NCBI RefSeq assembly: GCF_038502225.1
Contig: NC_091298.1
Span: 42,427,190 to 42,491,189 of the forward strand
DNA from: Cherax quadricarinatus
Lineage: Eukaryota > Arthropoda > Malacostraca > Decapoda > Parastacidae
Direction of reading: 5' to 3'
Length of the DNA: 64,000 nucleotides
Shown here piece after piece: positions 52,851 to 63,588 of this stretch (position 1 is the first letter of the stretch; each line of letters begins with the position of its first letter). The notes beneath the pieces were generated by a model, which saw only the letters and a program-made list of their open reading frames with translations, was not told the origin of the DNA and searched no databases. Position numbers and translations under genes: made by a program.

Positions 52851-52950
52851 ATCTAATTGCAGTTGTAATGAGTTATTTATGTAAGCATGAAATAAGTCAC
52901 ACAAATGTTCTCCTGACACAATAATTATCAGGGAAACAAGACTGCTCATC

Positions 52951-53196
52951 TTCCTCCCAGCATACATAAAGGGAATTACCAATGGACCTCTGGGTGTCTA
53001 CAAGAGGGAACTGGACAGGCACATAAAGTCAGTACTGTACTTGAAAAATTGCGCTGTCAATCATACATTGGTTTTCGTGCAGTCACCAGCAACAGCCTGG
53101 TTCATTCAGCTCTGATCCACCTCCAGGGGTGGTGATGGACCAGGCTGTGTGGGCACTGAACCCTGGAACACCCTCTTGGTATACTACAGGTAAACC
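52951..53196 (+). pseudogene. Old LINE2-like 3' end relic
   Basis: It follows the LINE2 C-terminal and 3' block in diverged form: 'cccagcatacataaagggaa', 'ctggacaggcacataaagtc', 'gtcaccagcaacagcctggt', 'gatccacctccagg' and an end 'actacaggtaaaccc'. Many substitutions show it is much older than copies 1-3. Confidence 0.78.
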
Positions 53197-53758
53197 CAAG
53201 TCAGCTACCACAAAACTACTAAGCACGTAACCACCACTACCACTGTCATCACTATCTTTACTGTTATAAACTCAGATAATCAAGACCTGTTAACCTGGTC
53301 ATAAAATGGAGCTTAAAGCAAAATAAACACATCTGAAATCTTTGAATTGTATTTTCCTTCACCAAGTATAAACAGATGTATGTACACTATGTAATATAAG
53401 TGCATACCACGGTAACCCTAGGCAACAGCAGAAACCAAAAGACAGAGACACCACCGTGCTTCAACCAGCAGCAGAATGAATCTAACAAGGGTGAAAACGT
53501 GAGTGCTACCAAATCACCTTCACAACTGTCAGACTTGCCTAATGATTGGCTGAACCTAGGTACTGATCTGACGATGGGGCTCCCTGAATCTTCAAGCCCT
53601 TAGCACCTGGTTCACTGGTTGGGGAAGCAGAATATGAGTGCATGTATATGCGCCAAATAAATGTAATGTACTCTTTGCATGTCACATCCACTATCACCAC
53701 CATCACTACTATTACTTCCCCACCAACACCAGCACTCTTTTTACTTCCAGATGGCGGT
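53197..53758. other. Spacer, no gene recognised
   Basis: Nothing I can name. The 67-codon frame 53400-53603 has no family signal. Confidence 0.45.
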
Positions 53759-54166
53759 CTATCTAATCTTTATTTCTACAAGTATATGATTTAGTTTTTT
53801 CAGACAATAACTAGCCTAAATTTTTGACATACTACATAGATAGTCCCTGCTTATGCAGTGCATTTATGGCAACATAGGTTAATTTTGTCCCCAGGATACG
53901 ACCCATGCCAGTCAGCTAACACCCAGCTACATACTTACTGTTTACATAATGCTAGATGAACAGTGATAGGTCTAAGGTGACTAACACCCAGTTACATACT
54001 GGTTGGTGAACAGTGACAGCAGTGTAAGGCAAATAACACCCAAATACCTTCTAGGTGGTCAGGAACAGCAGGTGCAAGAAAACACGCCCAGCATTTCCAC
54101 CCGTGTCAAGGATCAAACCAGGGACAATTAGTGTGAGGTAAGGACCTTGCCAACCAAGTCATGGGA
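53759..54166 (-). repeat. Old tRNA-SINE relative with internal duplication
   Basis: It shares the 'ccaggatacgacccatgcca' and 'gctaacacccag' body with the SINE at 51989 and has a decayed tRNA-like head near 54105-54166 (B-box-like GGTTTGATCC on the minus strand). The phrase 'ctaacacccag.tacat' repeats about three times between 53915 and 54050, so the body has been tandemly extended. Confidence 0.65.
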
Positions 54167-54725
54167 CACTAATTCTAACATGGAGATGTTAAGACATTAC
54201 TAAAGTTGACAGTTTACCTCCAAGTTTCCTATGAAATACTAATTGGTTATAATTATGACCATAATTTTTAAAGGGGTGGATGGGGTAAGCCAACAGAAGG
54301 TCTCGGTCAGATGACGAAAAGCTCTAACAGAAGGTTATCATCTGACTAAGGCCTGCATCAGGAAACACTTGTCCTATTTCCTGACAAACCTTACCTAACC
54401 TAACCTAACCTTCACTATGAGAATTAACCTAAAGTTTTTAGTTCAGGGAAGAAAAGACAGGTTTTCATGACTTTTGAGCATCGTAGAGGAAGCCAAGGAA
54501 TTGAACCATACCACAGGCTATGATAGGGAAGACACACAGGTCTATAATAAAGTGTGGGAAGAAAAGATATCTCGTGAAATTAAACTAGTTTGTTGTAGCA
54601 ATGCAAAACAAGACGGTATAGGAGGTGATCAAAAGGGTTGTGTGATAGACAAGCCAGAGAGAGTTTAATAGTAGTCGACTATCCAACCCTACTTGAGTGT
54701 CAACTCTTCAATTCATCAGAATACA
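54167..54725. other. Spacer, no gene recognised
   Basis: A CCTAA repeat 'cctaacctaacctaacc' (54395-54412) resembles an interstitial arthropod-type telomere repeat (TTAGG on the other strand), but it is only about three units. No coding. Confidence 0.5.
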
Positions 54726-55881
54726 AGTACTACCAAGGATCTCTGGGAAGAAGTACAAATTATCACAAAACAAGGGGTTGATCAATATATTTATAGATGG
54801 GGTTGTAAGAAAAGTGAATGCGAGAATCTTTGCAAGAGGTGTGGAGTTAAAAGATAAAGAATCAAACACAAAGTGGGAGTTGTCACAGTTGCTCTTTGCT
54901 GATGACACTGTGCTTTTGTGAGATTCTGAAGAGAAGTTGCAGAGGTTGGTGGATGAATTTGGTAGGGTATGAAAGAGAAGAAAATTAAGTGAACATAGGA
55001 AAGAGTAAGGTTATGAGGATAACAAAAAGATTAGGTGGCAAAAGATTGGATATCAGATTGGAGGGAGAGATTATAGAGGAGGTGAATTTATTCAGATATT
55101 TAGGAGTGAATGTGTCAGCAGATGGGTCTATGAAGGATGAGGTGAATCATAGAATTGATGAGGAAAAGGGTGAGTGGTGCACTTAGGAGTCTGTGGAGAC
55201 AAAGAACTTTGTCCATGGAAGCAAAGAGGGGAAAGTATAAGAGTACAGTTGTACCAACACTCTTGTATGGGTGTGAAGCATGGGTGATGAGTCTTGCAAT
55301 GAGGAGAAGGCAGGAGGCAGTCGAGATGTCATGTTTGAGGGCAATGTGTGGTGCGAATATAATGCAGAGAATTAGTAGTTTGGAAATTAAGAGAAAGTGT
55401 GGGATTACCAATAATATTATCCAGAGGGCTGAGGAGTGGTTCTTGAGGTGGTTCAGACACGTAGAGAGAATGGAACAAAACAGAATGATTTCGAGAGAGT
55501 ATAAATCTATAGTATAGGGAAGGTGGGGTAGGGGTTGGCCTAGGAAAGGTTGGAGAGGGTAAAGGTGGTTTTGTGTGCGAGAGGCATGGATTTCCAGCAA
55601 GTGTGCATGAGCATATTTGATGTGCTGTTGGAGTGTGAGCAAAGTAACATTTATGAAGGGATTCAGGGAAACCGGCAGGCCGGACTTGAGTCCTTGAGAT
55701 GGGAAGTACAGTGTCTGCACTCTGAAGGAGGGGTGTTAATGCTGCAGTTTTATGACTGTAGTGTAAAGCACCTGTCTGCCAAGACAGTGATGGAGTGAAT
55801 GATGAAAGTTTTTCTTTTTCGGGCCACCCTGACTTGGTGGGAGTCGGCCGATGTGTAAATAAAATAAAAAGTACTACCAAG
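54726..55881 (+). mobile_element. LINE6 copy c: 5'-truncated RTE-like LINE
   Basis: The insert (54738-55869) has a 12-bp duplication AGTACTACCAAG at 54726-54737 and 55870-55881. Coding in pieces: 'NIFIDGVVRKVNARI', 'LSQLLFADDTVLL' (FADD intact, followed by a stop), 'LDIRLEGEIIEEVNLFRYLG', 'LLYGCEAWVMS'. It ends with an (AAATA)-type tail. It carries more stops than the copy at 57 kb. Confidence 0.88.
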
Positions 55882-56066
55882 TACCTGTGGGAGGAAGACA
55901 GGTAAGATTATTAATGACTATTAGAAAGAAGACAGTACTAAAGACATAGCCTTGTGATACATCTTTCACTTGCATAACATCTGTAGAAAATATGTTACTT
56001 ACATGAACACTAAAGTCTCTCTCTGTGAGGGAAAAGTTGGTTAGGTAATAGTGGACGTATGAACCT
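55882..56066. other. Spacer, no gene recognised
   Basis: No feature supported. Confidence 0.5.
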
Positions 56067-56275
56067 GACTCACAAAATTGTAATGACACGATTGCAAACA
56101 AACCATACCATGGGCGGGGATAGAACCAGCGATCAGAGAGTCTCAAAACTCCAGACAATCACGTTAGCCACTGGACCAGCTAGCCACAATAAGATTCGTC
56201 CAACTAGGTATATTTCTATACCATAGGAAGGTTAGCATAGGCACCACTGTGACCACAAATGCAAGTTTTTACAGA
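56067..56275 (-). repeat. SINE-E copy 1 (tRNA-like)
   Basis: On the minus strand: 'ctgtaaaaacttgcatttgt' body, then a tRNA-like block with 'GGTCCAGTGGCTAA' (A-box-like) and 'GGTTCTATCCCCGCC' (B-box-like). It is mirrored by copy 3 at 56471. Confidence 0.75.
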
Positions 56276-56338
56276 CGAACCTCCAGCTAGCGTGGCTGTG
56301 ACAAACTCTAGCTCAAATCCCCTCAATGCCGTCAACAT

Positions 56339-56469
56339 GACTCACGAAATCGTAATGACACGATTGCAAACAAACCATACCACGGGTGGGGATAGAACCC
56401 GCAATCAGAGAGTCTCAAAACTCCAGACCGTCACATTAGCCACTGGACCAGCTAGCCACAATAAGATTC
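56339..56469 (-). repeat. SINE-E copy 2, tRNA-like part only
   Basis: It repeats the tRNA-like half of copy 1 ('gactcacgaaatcgtaatga' through 'ccagctagccacaataagat') and stops exactly where copy 3 begins in the opposite orientation. Confidence 0.75.
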
Positions 56470-56470
56470 A

Positions 56471-56648
56471 TCTGTAAAAACTTGCATTTGTGGTCACAGT
56501 GGTGCCTATGCTAACCTTCCTATGGAGTAGAAATATACCTAGTTGGACGAATCTTATTGTGGCTAGCTGGTCCAGTGGCTAACACGACGGTCTGGGGTTT
56601 TGAGACTCTCTAATCACGGGTTCTATCCCCGCCCGTGGTATGGTTTGG
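56471..56648 (+). repeat. SINE-E copy 3, inverted relative to copy 1
   Basis: The reverse complement of copy 1 over about 175 bp. Together with copy 1 it forms an inverted repeat with a loop of about 195 bp that contains copy 2. Confidence 0.78.
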
Positions 56649-57082
56649 ACGTATGAATGAATAAATGGGCGAATGTTTGTTGAGTGTCGAGCATCGTTTC
56701 TTCTCTACCACCTTTCTATTTCCACTGGTGGGAGTTAACAAGGGACCCTCATAGTGAGTCTCAATTCACTTGACTTCCTGCTCCATCCATACCTGTAAGT
56801 TAGTAAGTTTATTAACCCTTAAAAGTGTCCAAACGTTCATCTGCATGGTGCTCCGAATATTTTTATTTTTAAATTAAAGATGGCAATTTTCTGAGTGGTA
56901 TAAGACCAAAAACAAAAAATTTAGGACCAATATTTACCGAGATATAAGACCATGAAGTTGGCTCTAGGTGCTCACCTGACGGCAACATCCAGTCCTGCCA
57001 CTTCCGGAAGTGTTGCCGATTTACCTTTTTTCTCGTTTTAATTTTAATTTATATAACTTTTATGTTGCTTAAATGTGCTTAA
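56649..57082. other. Spacer, no gene recognised
   Basis: No coding region. 'aaatgtgcttaaatgtgcg' repeats just before the LINE6 coding start at 57070-57100. Confidence 0.5.
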
Positions 57083-58264
57083 ATGTGCGTAAATGTGCGT
57101 GGATGTAGTGCGGATGACAAGAAACAGATGATTGCTGATGTTATGAATGAAAAGAAGTTGGATGTCCTGGCCCTAAGCGAAACAAAGCTGAAGGGGGTAG
57201 GGGAGTTTCGGTGGGGGGAAATAAATGGGATTAAATCTGGAGTATCTGAGAGAGTTAGAGCAAAGGAAGGGGTAGCAGTAATGTTGAATGATCAGTTATG
57301 GAAGGAGAAAAGAGAATATGAATGTGTAAATTCAAGAATTATGTGGATTAAAGTAAAGGTTGGATGCGAGAAGTGGGTCATAATAAGTGTGTATGCACCT
57401 GGAGAAGAGAGGAATGCAGAGGAGAGAGAGAGATTTTGGGAGATGTTAAGTGAATGTATAGGAGCCTTTGAACCAAGTGAGAGAGTAATTGTGGTAGGGG
57501 ACCTGAATGCTAAAGTAGGAGAAACTTTTAGACAGGGTGTGGTAGGTAAGTTTGGGGTGCCAGGTGTAAATGATAATGGGAGCCCTTTGATTGAACTTTG
57601 TATAGAAAGGGGTTTAGTTACAGGTAATACATATTTTAAGAAAAAGAGGATAAATAAGTAACCAAGATATGATATAGGGCGAAATGACAGTAGTTTGTTG
57701 GATTATGTATTGGTAGATAAAAGACTGTTGAGTAGACTTCAGGATGTACATGTTTATAGAGGGGCCACAGATATATCAGATCACTTTCTAGTTGTAGCTA
57801 CACTGAGAGTAAAAGGTAGATGGGATACAAGGAGAATAGAAGCATCAGGGAAGAGAGAGGTGAAGGTTTATAAACTAAAAGAGGAGGCAGTTAGGGTAAG
57901 ATATAAACAGCTATTGGAGGATAGATGGGCTAATGAGAGCATAGGCAATGGGGTCGAAGAGGTATGGGGTAGGTTTAAAAATGTAGTGTTAGAGTGTTCA
58001 GCAGAAGTTTGTGGTTACAGGAAAGTGGGTGCAGGAGGGAAGAGGAGCGATTGGTGGAATGATGATGTGAAGAGAGTAGTAAGGGAGAAAAAGTTAGCAT
58101 ATGAGAAGTTTTTACAAAGTAGAAGTGATGCAAGGAGGGAAGAGTATATGGAGAAAAAGAGAGAGGTTAAGAGAGTGGTGAAGCAATGTAAAAAGAGAGC
58201 AAATGAGAGAGTGGGTGAGATGTTATCAACAAATTTTGTTGAAAATAAGAAAGTTTTGGAGTGA
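57083..58264 (+). pseudogene. LINE6 copy a endonuclease domain
   Basis: AP-endonuclease in two frames separated by one TAA at 57659-57661 that is otherwise in frame. Motifs: 'NVRGCSADDKKQMIADVM' (N), 'LALSETKLKGVG' (catalytic Glu), 'VIISVYAPGEE', 'VIVVGDLNAKVGE' (GDLN), 'LLDYVLVDKRL' and 'DISDHFLVV' (SDH). The linker is Arg/Lys rich. Only the first few residues of the domain are missing at the 5' end. Near 58250 the frame shifts into the RT frame. Confidence 0.88.
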
Positions 58265-59999
58265 CATTAACAAGTTAAGAAAGCCTAGAGAACAAATGGA
58301 TTTGTCAGTTAAAAATAGGAGAGGAGAGTTATTAAATGGAGAGTTAGAGGTATTGGGAAGATGGAGGGAATATTTTGAGGAATTGTTAAATGTTGATGAA
58401 GATAGGGAAGCTGTGATTTCGTGTATAGGGCAAGGAGGAACAACATCTTGTAGGAGTGAGGAAGAGCCAGTTGTGAGTGTGGGGGAAGTTCGTGAGGCAG
58501 TAGGTAAAATGAAAGGGGGTAAGGCAGCCGGGATTGATGGGATAAAGATAGAAATGTTAAAAGCAGGTGGGGATATAGTTTTGGAGTGGTTGGTGCAATT
58601 ATTTAATAAATGTATGGAAGAGGGTAAGGTACCTAGGGATTGGCAGAGAGCGTGCATAGTTCCTTTGTATAAAGGCAAAGGGGATAAAAGAGAGTGCAAA
58701 AATTATAGGGGGAGAAGTCTGTTGAGTATACCTGGTAAAGTGTATGGTAGAGTTATTATTGAAAGAATTAAGAGTAAGACGGAGAATAGGATAGCAGATG
58801 AACAAGGAGGCTTTAGGAAAGGTAGGGGGTGTGTGGACCAGGTGTTTACAGTGAAACATATAAGTGAACAGTATTTAGATAAGGCTAAAGAGGTCTTTGT
58901 GGCATTTATGGATTTGGAAAAGGCGTATGACAGGGTGGATAGGGGGGCAATGTGGCAGATGTTGCAGGTGTATGGTGTAGGAGGTAGGTTACTGAAAGCA
59001 GTGAAGAGTTTTTACGAGGATAGTGAGGCTCAAGTTAGAGTATGTAGGAAAGAGGGAAATTATTTCCCAGTAAAAGTAGACCTTAGACAAGGATGTGTGA
59101 TGTCACCGTGGTTGTTTAATATATTTATAGATGGGGTTGTAAGAGAAGTAAATGCGAGGGTCTTGGCAAGAGGCGTGGAGTTAAAAGATAAAGAATCACA
59201 CATAAAGTGGGAGTTGTCACAGTTGCTCTTTGCTGATGACACTGTGCTCTTGGGAGATTCTGAAGAGAAGTTGCAGAGATTGGTGGATGAATTTGGTAGG
59301 GTGTGCAAAAGAAGAAAATTGAAAGTGAATACAGGAAAGAGTAAGGTTATGAGGATAACAAAAAGATTAGGTGATGAAAGATTGGATATCAGATTAGAGG
59401 GAGAGAGTATGGAGGAGGTGAATGTATTCAGATATTTGGGAGTGGACGTGTCAGCGGATGGGTCTATGAAAGATGAGGTGAATCATAGAATTGATGAGGG
59501 GAAAAGGGTGAGTGGTGCACTTAGGAGTCTGTGGAGACAAAGAACTTTGTCCTTGGAGGCAAAGAGGGGAATGTATGAGAGTATAGTTTTACCAACACTC
59601 TTATATGGGTGTGAAGCATGGGTGATGAATGTTGCAGCGAGGAGAAGGCTGGAGGCAGTGGAGATGTCATGTCTGAGAGCAATGTGTGGTGTGAATATAA
59701 TGCAGAGAATTCGTAGTTTGGAAGTTAGGAGGAGGTGCGGGATTACCAAAACTGTTGTCCAGAGGGCTGAGGAAGGGTTGTTGAGGTGGTTCGGACATGT
59801 GGAGAGAATGGAGCGAAACAGAATAACTTCAAGAGTGTATCAGTCTGTAGTGGAAGGAAGGCGGGGTAGGGGTCGGCCTAGGAAAGGATGGAGGGAGGGG
59901 GTAAAGGAGGTTTTGTGTGCGAGGGGCTTGGACTTCCAGCAGGCATGCGTGAGCGTGTTTGATAGGAGTGAATGGAGACAAATGGCTTTTAATACTTGA
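58203..59999 (+). CDS. LINE6 RT and C-terminal domain (RTE-like)
   Basis: A 598-codon uninterrupted frame (the Met at 58203 lies in the overlap; translation of the original ORF would start upstream). RT boxes: 'GKAAGIDGIKIEMLKAGG', 'CKNYRGRSLLSIPGKVY', 'QGGFRKGRGCVDQVF', 'FVAFMDLEKAYDRVDR' (first Asp), 'LRQGCVMSPWLFNIFIDGV' and 'LSQLLFADDTVLLGD' (intact Asp pair). Then comes the thumb, 'PTLLYGCEAWVMNVAARRR', 'GLLRWFGHVERMERN' and a basic 'RRGRGRPRKGW' stretch typical of RTE C-termini. All catalytic residues are in place, so this RT may still fold and work. Confidence 0.9.
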   Translation: MREWVRCYQQILLKIRKFWSDINKLRKPREQMDLSVKNRRGELLNGELEVLGRWREYFEELLNVDEDREAVISCIGQGGTTSCRSEEEPVVSVGEVREAVGKMKGGKAAGIDGIKIEMLKAGGDIVLEWLVQLFNKCMEEGKVPRDWQRACIVPLYKGKGDKRECKNYRGRSLLSIPGKVYGRVIIERIKSKTENRIADEQGGFRKGRGCVDQVFTVKHISEQYLDKAKEVFVAFMDLEKAYDRVDRGAMWQMLQVYGVGGRLLKAVKSFYEDSEAQVRVCRKEGNYFPVKVDLRQGCVMSPWLFNIFIDGVVREVNARVLARGVELKDKESHIKWELSQLLFADDTVLLGDSEEKLQRLVDEFGRVCKRRKLKVNTGKSKVMRITKRLGDERLDIRLEGESMEEVNVFRYLGVDVSADGSMKDEVNHRIDEGKRVSGALRSLWRQRTLSLEAKRGMYESIVLPTLLYGCEAWVMNVAARRRLEAVEMSCLRAMCGVNIMQRIRSLEVRRRCGITKTVVQRAEEGLLRWFGHVERMERNRITSRVYQSVVEGRRGRGRPRKGWREGVKEVLCARGLDFQQACVSVFDRSEWRQMAFNT

Positions 60000-60262
60000 C
60001 GTGCTGTTGGAGTGTGAGCAAAGTAACATTTATGAAGGGGTTCAGGGAAACCGGCAGGCCGGACTTGAGTCCTGGAGATGGGAAGTACAGTGCCTGCACT
60101 CTGAAGAAGGGGTGTTAATGTTGCAGTTTAAAAACTGTAGTGTAAAGCACCCTTCTGGCAAGACAGTGATGGAGTGAATGATGGTGAAAGTTTTTCTTTT
60201 TCGGGCCACCCTGCCTTGGTGGGAATCGGCCAGTGTGATAATAAAAAAAAATAAAAAAATAA

Positions 60263-60499
60263 TTACAATTTATAATAGTTCTTGTGATTTCATAGCCAAT
60301 CTTTGTTCTGACACTAATGTTATGTACTGAAATAGTACTCAAATAGTCATTTAATATTGTCTAGAAATATATACAAAGTATTTATAGGTCCCAGCAATGT
60401 TTTAGACATGCTGGAGTATGAACTTCCTTGAAGCATGGTGTCATGAACCTCCTTGGAGCATGGTGTTATGACACCCTTGCCTTTATATGTTTTTACTCT
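60263..60499. other. Spacer, no gene recognised
   Basis: No feature apart from a short direct duplication ('gaacttccttgaagcatggt' / 'gaacctccttggagcatggt', 60420-60465). Confidence 0.5.
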
Positions 60500-60912
60500 T
60501 GCACACAAACATGCCTCTGTATGTCTGTCTGTCTATCTGTCTGTCTATACAGCTATCTATGTCTGTCTATCTGTACATCTATCTGTCTGTCTGTATCTAT
60601 CTGTACATCTGTCTGTCTTTCTGTCTGCCTAGCTCTTCATATTGGTCTGTCTTCTGTGTTTGTCTTGAAGAATGGTTGTTATGACAAGTGTCAGATAATA
60701 AGTGACGTTTGATAAATGTGCACTGCTGGCTGCAGGTGGGAACCTTGCCTTCATGTTTTTACTCTTGCATACAAACATGTATCTCTATATCTGTCAGTCT
60801 GTCTACCTGTCTATCTGTACATCTATCTGTCTGTCTGTCTAGCTCTGCTTATCTGTCTAGTCCTGCTTATCTGTCTGCCTGTGTCTGTCTTGCCATCTGC
60901 TTGTCTGTATCT
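60500..60912 (+). repeat. (CTGT/CTAT)n microsatellite, two blocks
   Basis: Blocks at about 60515-60635 and 60780-60910 of mixed CTGT and CTAT tetranucleotides. The Leu/Cys-rich open frames across them are artefacts. Confidence 0.9.
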
Positions 60913-60964
60913 CAGGGAGCGGCTAGTAAACCTGCTGGTTTGTGGTGTATGAGCCGCTCCCTGA
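60912..60964. other. 13-bp perfect inverted repeat (hairpin)
   Basis: TCAGGGAGCGGCT and AGCCGCTCCCTGA enclose about 26 nt at the end of the CTGT tract. It could be a cruciform or the ends of a tiny inverted-repeat element; no flanking duplication is evident. Confidence 0.6.
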
Positions 60965-61100
60965 TTGCTGAGCAAGTGACACTGCTATTACTTGCCTCAT
61001 GTTTATGTCTTATATCTACAAACACTGTATAGCACTTGGCCTGGAATTTTTGGGTTATCCTAGGTAATTTACATTATGTATAATAACTGTATTTATGAGT
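60965..61100. other. Spacer, no gene recognised
   Basis: No feature supported. Confidence 0.5.
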
Positions 61101-61200
61101 ACATGTGAGAGACAGAGATACAAATAGACAGTGATACAGACAGATACACAGAGATAGAGATATAGGCAGACATATAGACAGATACAGACAGAGACAACCA
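61101..61200 (-). repeat. (ACAG/ATAG)n microsatellite, inverted copy
   Basis: A tetranucleotide tract complementary in type to 60500-60912, so the two could form a large inverted repeat. Confidence 0.85.
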
Positions 61201-61440
61201 AAGCCAGCCTGCCAAATACACAAGAACATAAGAAACAAGGAACACTGCAGCTGGCCTACTAGCCCATGCAAGGCAGGTCCATGTCACCTCCCTGGCTTAG
61301 ACCAATGACCCACCTAGTCAGGTCATATCCACTGAAAGAAGCAGCACAACATCTGACCTAGTAGCACAAGCTAGTCAGGTCCAACTCACACCCACCCACC
61401 CCCAATCATGCATTTATCTAACCTATTTTTACTTTCCTCT
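61201..61440 (+). repeat. Dispersed repeat related to a Penelope-like 3' region (tentative)
   Basis: The text 'aagaacataagaaacaagga' and 'acactgcagctggcctacta' resembles 42209-42245 in Penelope-like piece c ('ataagaacatagaacactgc'). The similarity is short, so the family call is tentative. Confidence 0.4.
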
Positions 61441-61479
61441 TAAAATGTAATAATATGACATGACATGACATCGGTGAAT

Positions 61480-61719
61480 CACTGGTGTTTGACATTGTAT
61501 TTGCTCTAGCTGGTACTCAATTGAACTGGTGCTCCCACAAGGTACTAAGTGCTCCCCGATTTTTTTCATACTGCGCACACTGAGTGCACAGACCCATTCT
61601 TTCATGTCTGAGTGAATCAGGCGTATCCCACCAAGTTTGAAGGAATGAAAAATAAAACGTTGATATGCGTTCGGAGCCTGCCACACGTGATATCTATGTG
61701 TGGACAGTTTAAAGGTTAA
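61480..61719 (-). mobile_element. piggyBac-like terminal relic
   Basis: On the minus strand it starts TTAACCTTTAAACTGTC (61719 downward) and shares several blocks with 63239-63450 ('aatgggtct...cagtgtgc' and 'aaaaaaatcggggagc'). TTAA followed by CCYTTTRA is the expected target-plus-terminus pattern of piggyBac-like elements. No transposase is present here. Confidence 0.5.
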
Positions 61720-61765
61720 GGTACAGGTACACATAAGTACAATTATCATACATAGAGTAAATTAC

Positions 61766-62875
61766 TGTGAAGGTTTACTCAGCCCAGTAACATCTTAAGT
61801 ATTATCAAGGCTGGCTCCTCCTTAGGAAAATTAATGAATAGAAAAAGAATAATAACATACAAATATAAACACTATATTGTTAGACTTGAAAATATAAAAC
61901 AATTAAACATGAACTTTTATCCTACTTGAAAGAGAAATGAAAATTGAAATATAAAAATGATATTTGAATTCAACGCTAATTTATAAAGGTGTCCTGGTAT
62001 GTCATGTCGGTGTTGTTTACACAGCGCATTGTAGAAACTGTAGCCATTGCTGATGATGTTGGGGGGTCACAGCTGGTGAGTGACAACCCAATGACTATTC
62101 AGTCACAGTATGTCTAGCCTTGAATGATCCGTCAAGATGATAGGAACACAGGTCTTTCACCACCGCAGAGATGAGGGGTAGTTGCCTGGGGTTGGCTACA
62201 CTCAGGTACGTAGATCAAGGGTGACGTCCCAGAACTCGTGTGAAGTTCCTCTCCTTCAGCACTGTCTCTATAGTTGCCAGATGACCCTAGCTGACATTCC
62301 AAGCTAGAAAGAGACAAAAGTTAACCACTGCTTGATAAATCACTCTCCATGATAAGTGTAAGGCAATTAAAAGAATGGTGAGGATTTAAACATGAAAGTC
62401 AAGGCAGGATGAACTAAGTCTCAGAATTGGTTAAAATTGAAGCTTTTAACCAATATATCCATTAAAACGGGAGCAGAGGCTTTTACTTACAGTTGTGTTA
62501 GGAGCTGTGAGTCAAGTGATTATCCATTTGGTCAGAGCCCCACACATCACCTTTCTGGGTGGAGAAGGGGGGGGGGGTAGTGGGAACTAGATACTGACGC
62601 TACCTTAACAAGCAGACTGGCAATCAAACTATTGCTACCATATATTCGCTCACTACTCCTATCTGATGAACTTTTCCCTCACATTCCCCCATACCAAGAC
62701 TTATAGTCAAGGAATATAAGAACAGGTGAGGAAAAAGTTCTAACCTGGGAAAGTCGCGTAAGGTACCAAATCTTCTACTGTCACGACTTAACCAGTCAGA
62801 GAAATAATTGGATGAACCATTGATATACACAATATGAAACTTAAAAGCTTGTAGTTCCCTTAAAAGTTTCTAGGT
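61766..62875 (-). mobile_element. Second gypsy copy: one LTR and a pol stub
   Basis: The LTR 61766-62683 (918 bp, TGTGAAGG...CCTCACA) is a diverged relative of the LTR at 19115. Inside it lies a GGGGGAA polypurine tract and the last ~190 bp of the internal region, including the RNase H end 'NGSSNYFSDWLSRDS'. So RNase H again directly precedes the 3' LTR, an independent confirmation of the pol order. The copy ends at 62875, where another transposon end begins. Confidence 0.85.
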
Positions 62876-63110
62876 ACTGTGGTCCTTCATTTATCGTCAT
62901 TAATCTGTTACTGGAAGTGCGACAATTATCGAAATAGACGATTTTCGAATCAATTTTCCCCACAAGAAATAATGTAAATACAATTAATCCGTCCCTGACA
63001 CCCAGAAGTATTAAAAAAAAAAAAGATATGAAATATGGATGTAGTACATAGACAATACAATGGGACATGATGAATGAAACATTAACAGCATAACACTTAC
63101 CTTTATTGGC
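62875..63110 (+). mobile_element. Possible pogo/Tigger-type transposon end
   Basis: Directly at a TA (62875-62876) begins CTGTGGTCCTTCATTTATCG, followed by 'cgattttcgaatcaattttc' and 'aattaatccgtccctgacac'. Such 'unpaired-base' text is typical of Tigger/pogo-like termini that insert at TA. No transposase and no matching right end were found, so this is tentative. Confidence 0.4.
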
Positions 63111-63238
63111 GATTCTTCATAGTGTATGGAAGACTGGAGGAGAGAGATTGGATTAGTTACTGTTTGGAAGGGGAATCCCATTCCATCAACACCTCAGGTA
63201 CCAAGTCCTTTTCTGGGGTTACTTCTCTTCTCTGTTTC
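63111..63238. other. Spacer, no gene recognised
   Basis: No feature supported. Confidence 0.45.
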
Positions 63239-63588
63239 TTAACCCTTTGACTGTCGCGGTCGTATATGTACGTCATAGGAGATACTGTGTTTGACGTATC
63301 TATACGCATAAATTCTAGCGGCTTCAAATCAAGCAGGAGAAAGCTGGTAGGCCCACATGTGAGAGAATGGGTCTCCATGGTCAGTGTGCACCATATAAAA
63401 AAAATCGGGGAGCCAGTGGTGCATTGTGGGAATACCATTTCAGTCGTCCTTTTTCAGCATGTCTAGCGGTAAGAAATATGTGACTTCCCTGCAAATCTGG
63501 GACTCTTCTCTTCCCAAGTGATGCTCTAACACAGATGGAAGTGTCAATGAAGATCAATTTCATGATTTTGAGGAGTTTGAGACCAAAA
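63239..63588 (+). mobile_element. piggyBac-like 5' end with start of a transposase-like frame
   Basis: TTAA at 63239-63242 is followed by CCCTTTGACTGTC. At 63460 an ATG opens 'MSSGKKYVTSLQIWDSSLPK', which a TGA ends; further on 'DFEEFET' recalls the acidic N-terminus of piggyBac transposases. The acidic/GGA tract that follows prevents further reading. The call rests on the terminus pattern plus the repeat at 61480-61719. Confidence 0.5.

Larger units (their letters stand above)
57083..60262 (+). mobile_element. LINE6 copy a: near-complete RTE-like LINE
   Basis: A 3.2-kb element with endonuclease, RT and a short 3' UTR that ends in an (AAATA)-type tail at about 60238-60262. Only two lesions (TAA at 57659, frameshift near 58250) separate it from one long ORF. 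Short 3' UTRs and simple tails are typical of the RTE clade. I found no convincing target duplication. Confidence 0.88.

Noticed and set aside
54395..54412. Interstitial telomere array
   Set aside because: Only about three CCTAA units, too short to support.
60428..61032. Cys/Leu-rich membrane-like small proteins
   Set aside because: Frames across CTGT/CTAT tetranucleotide repeats.
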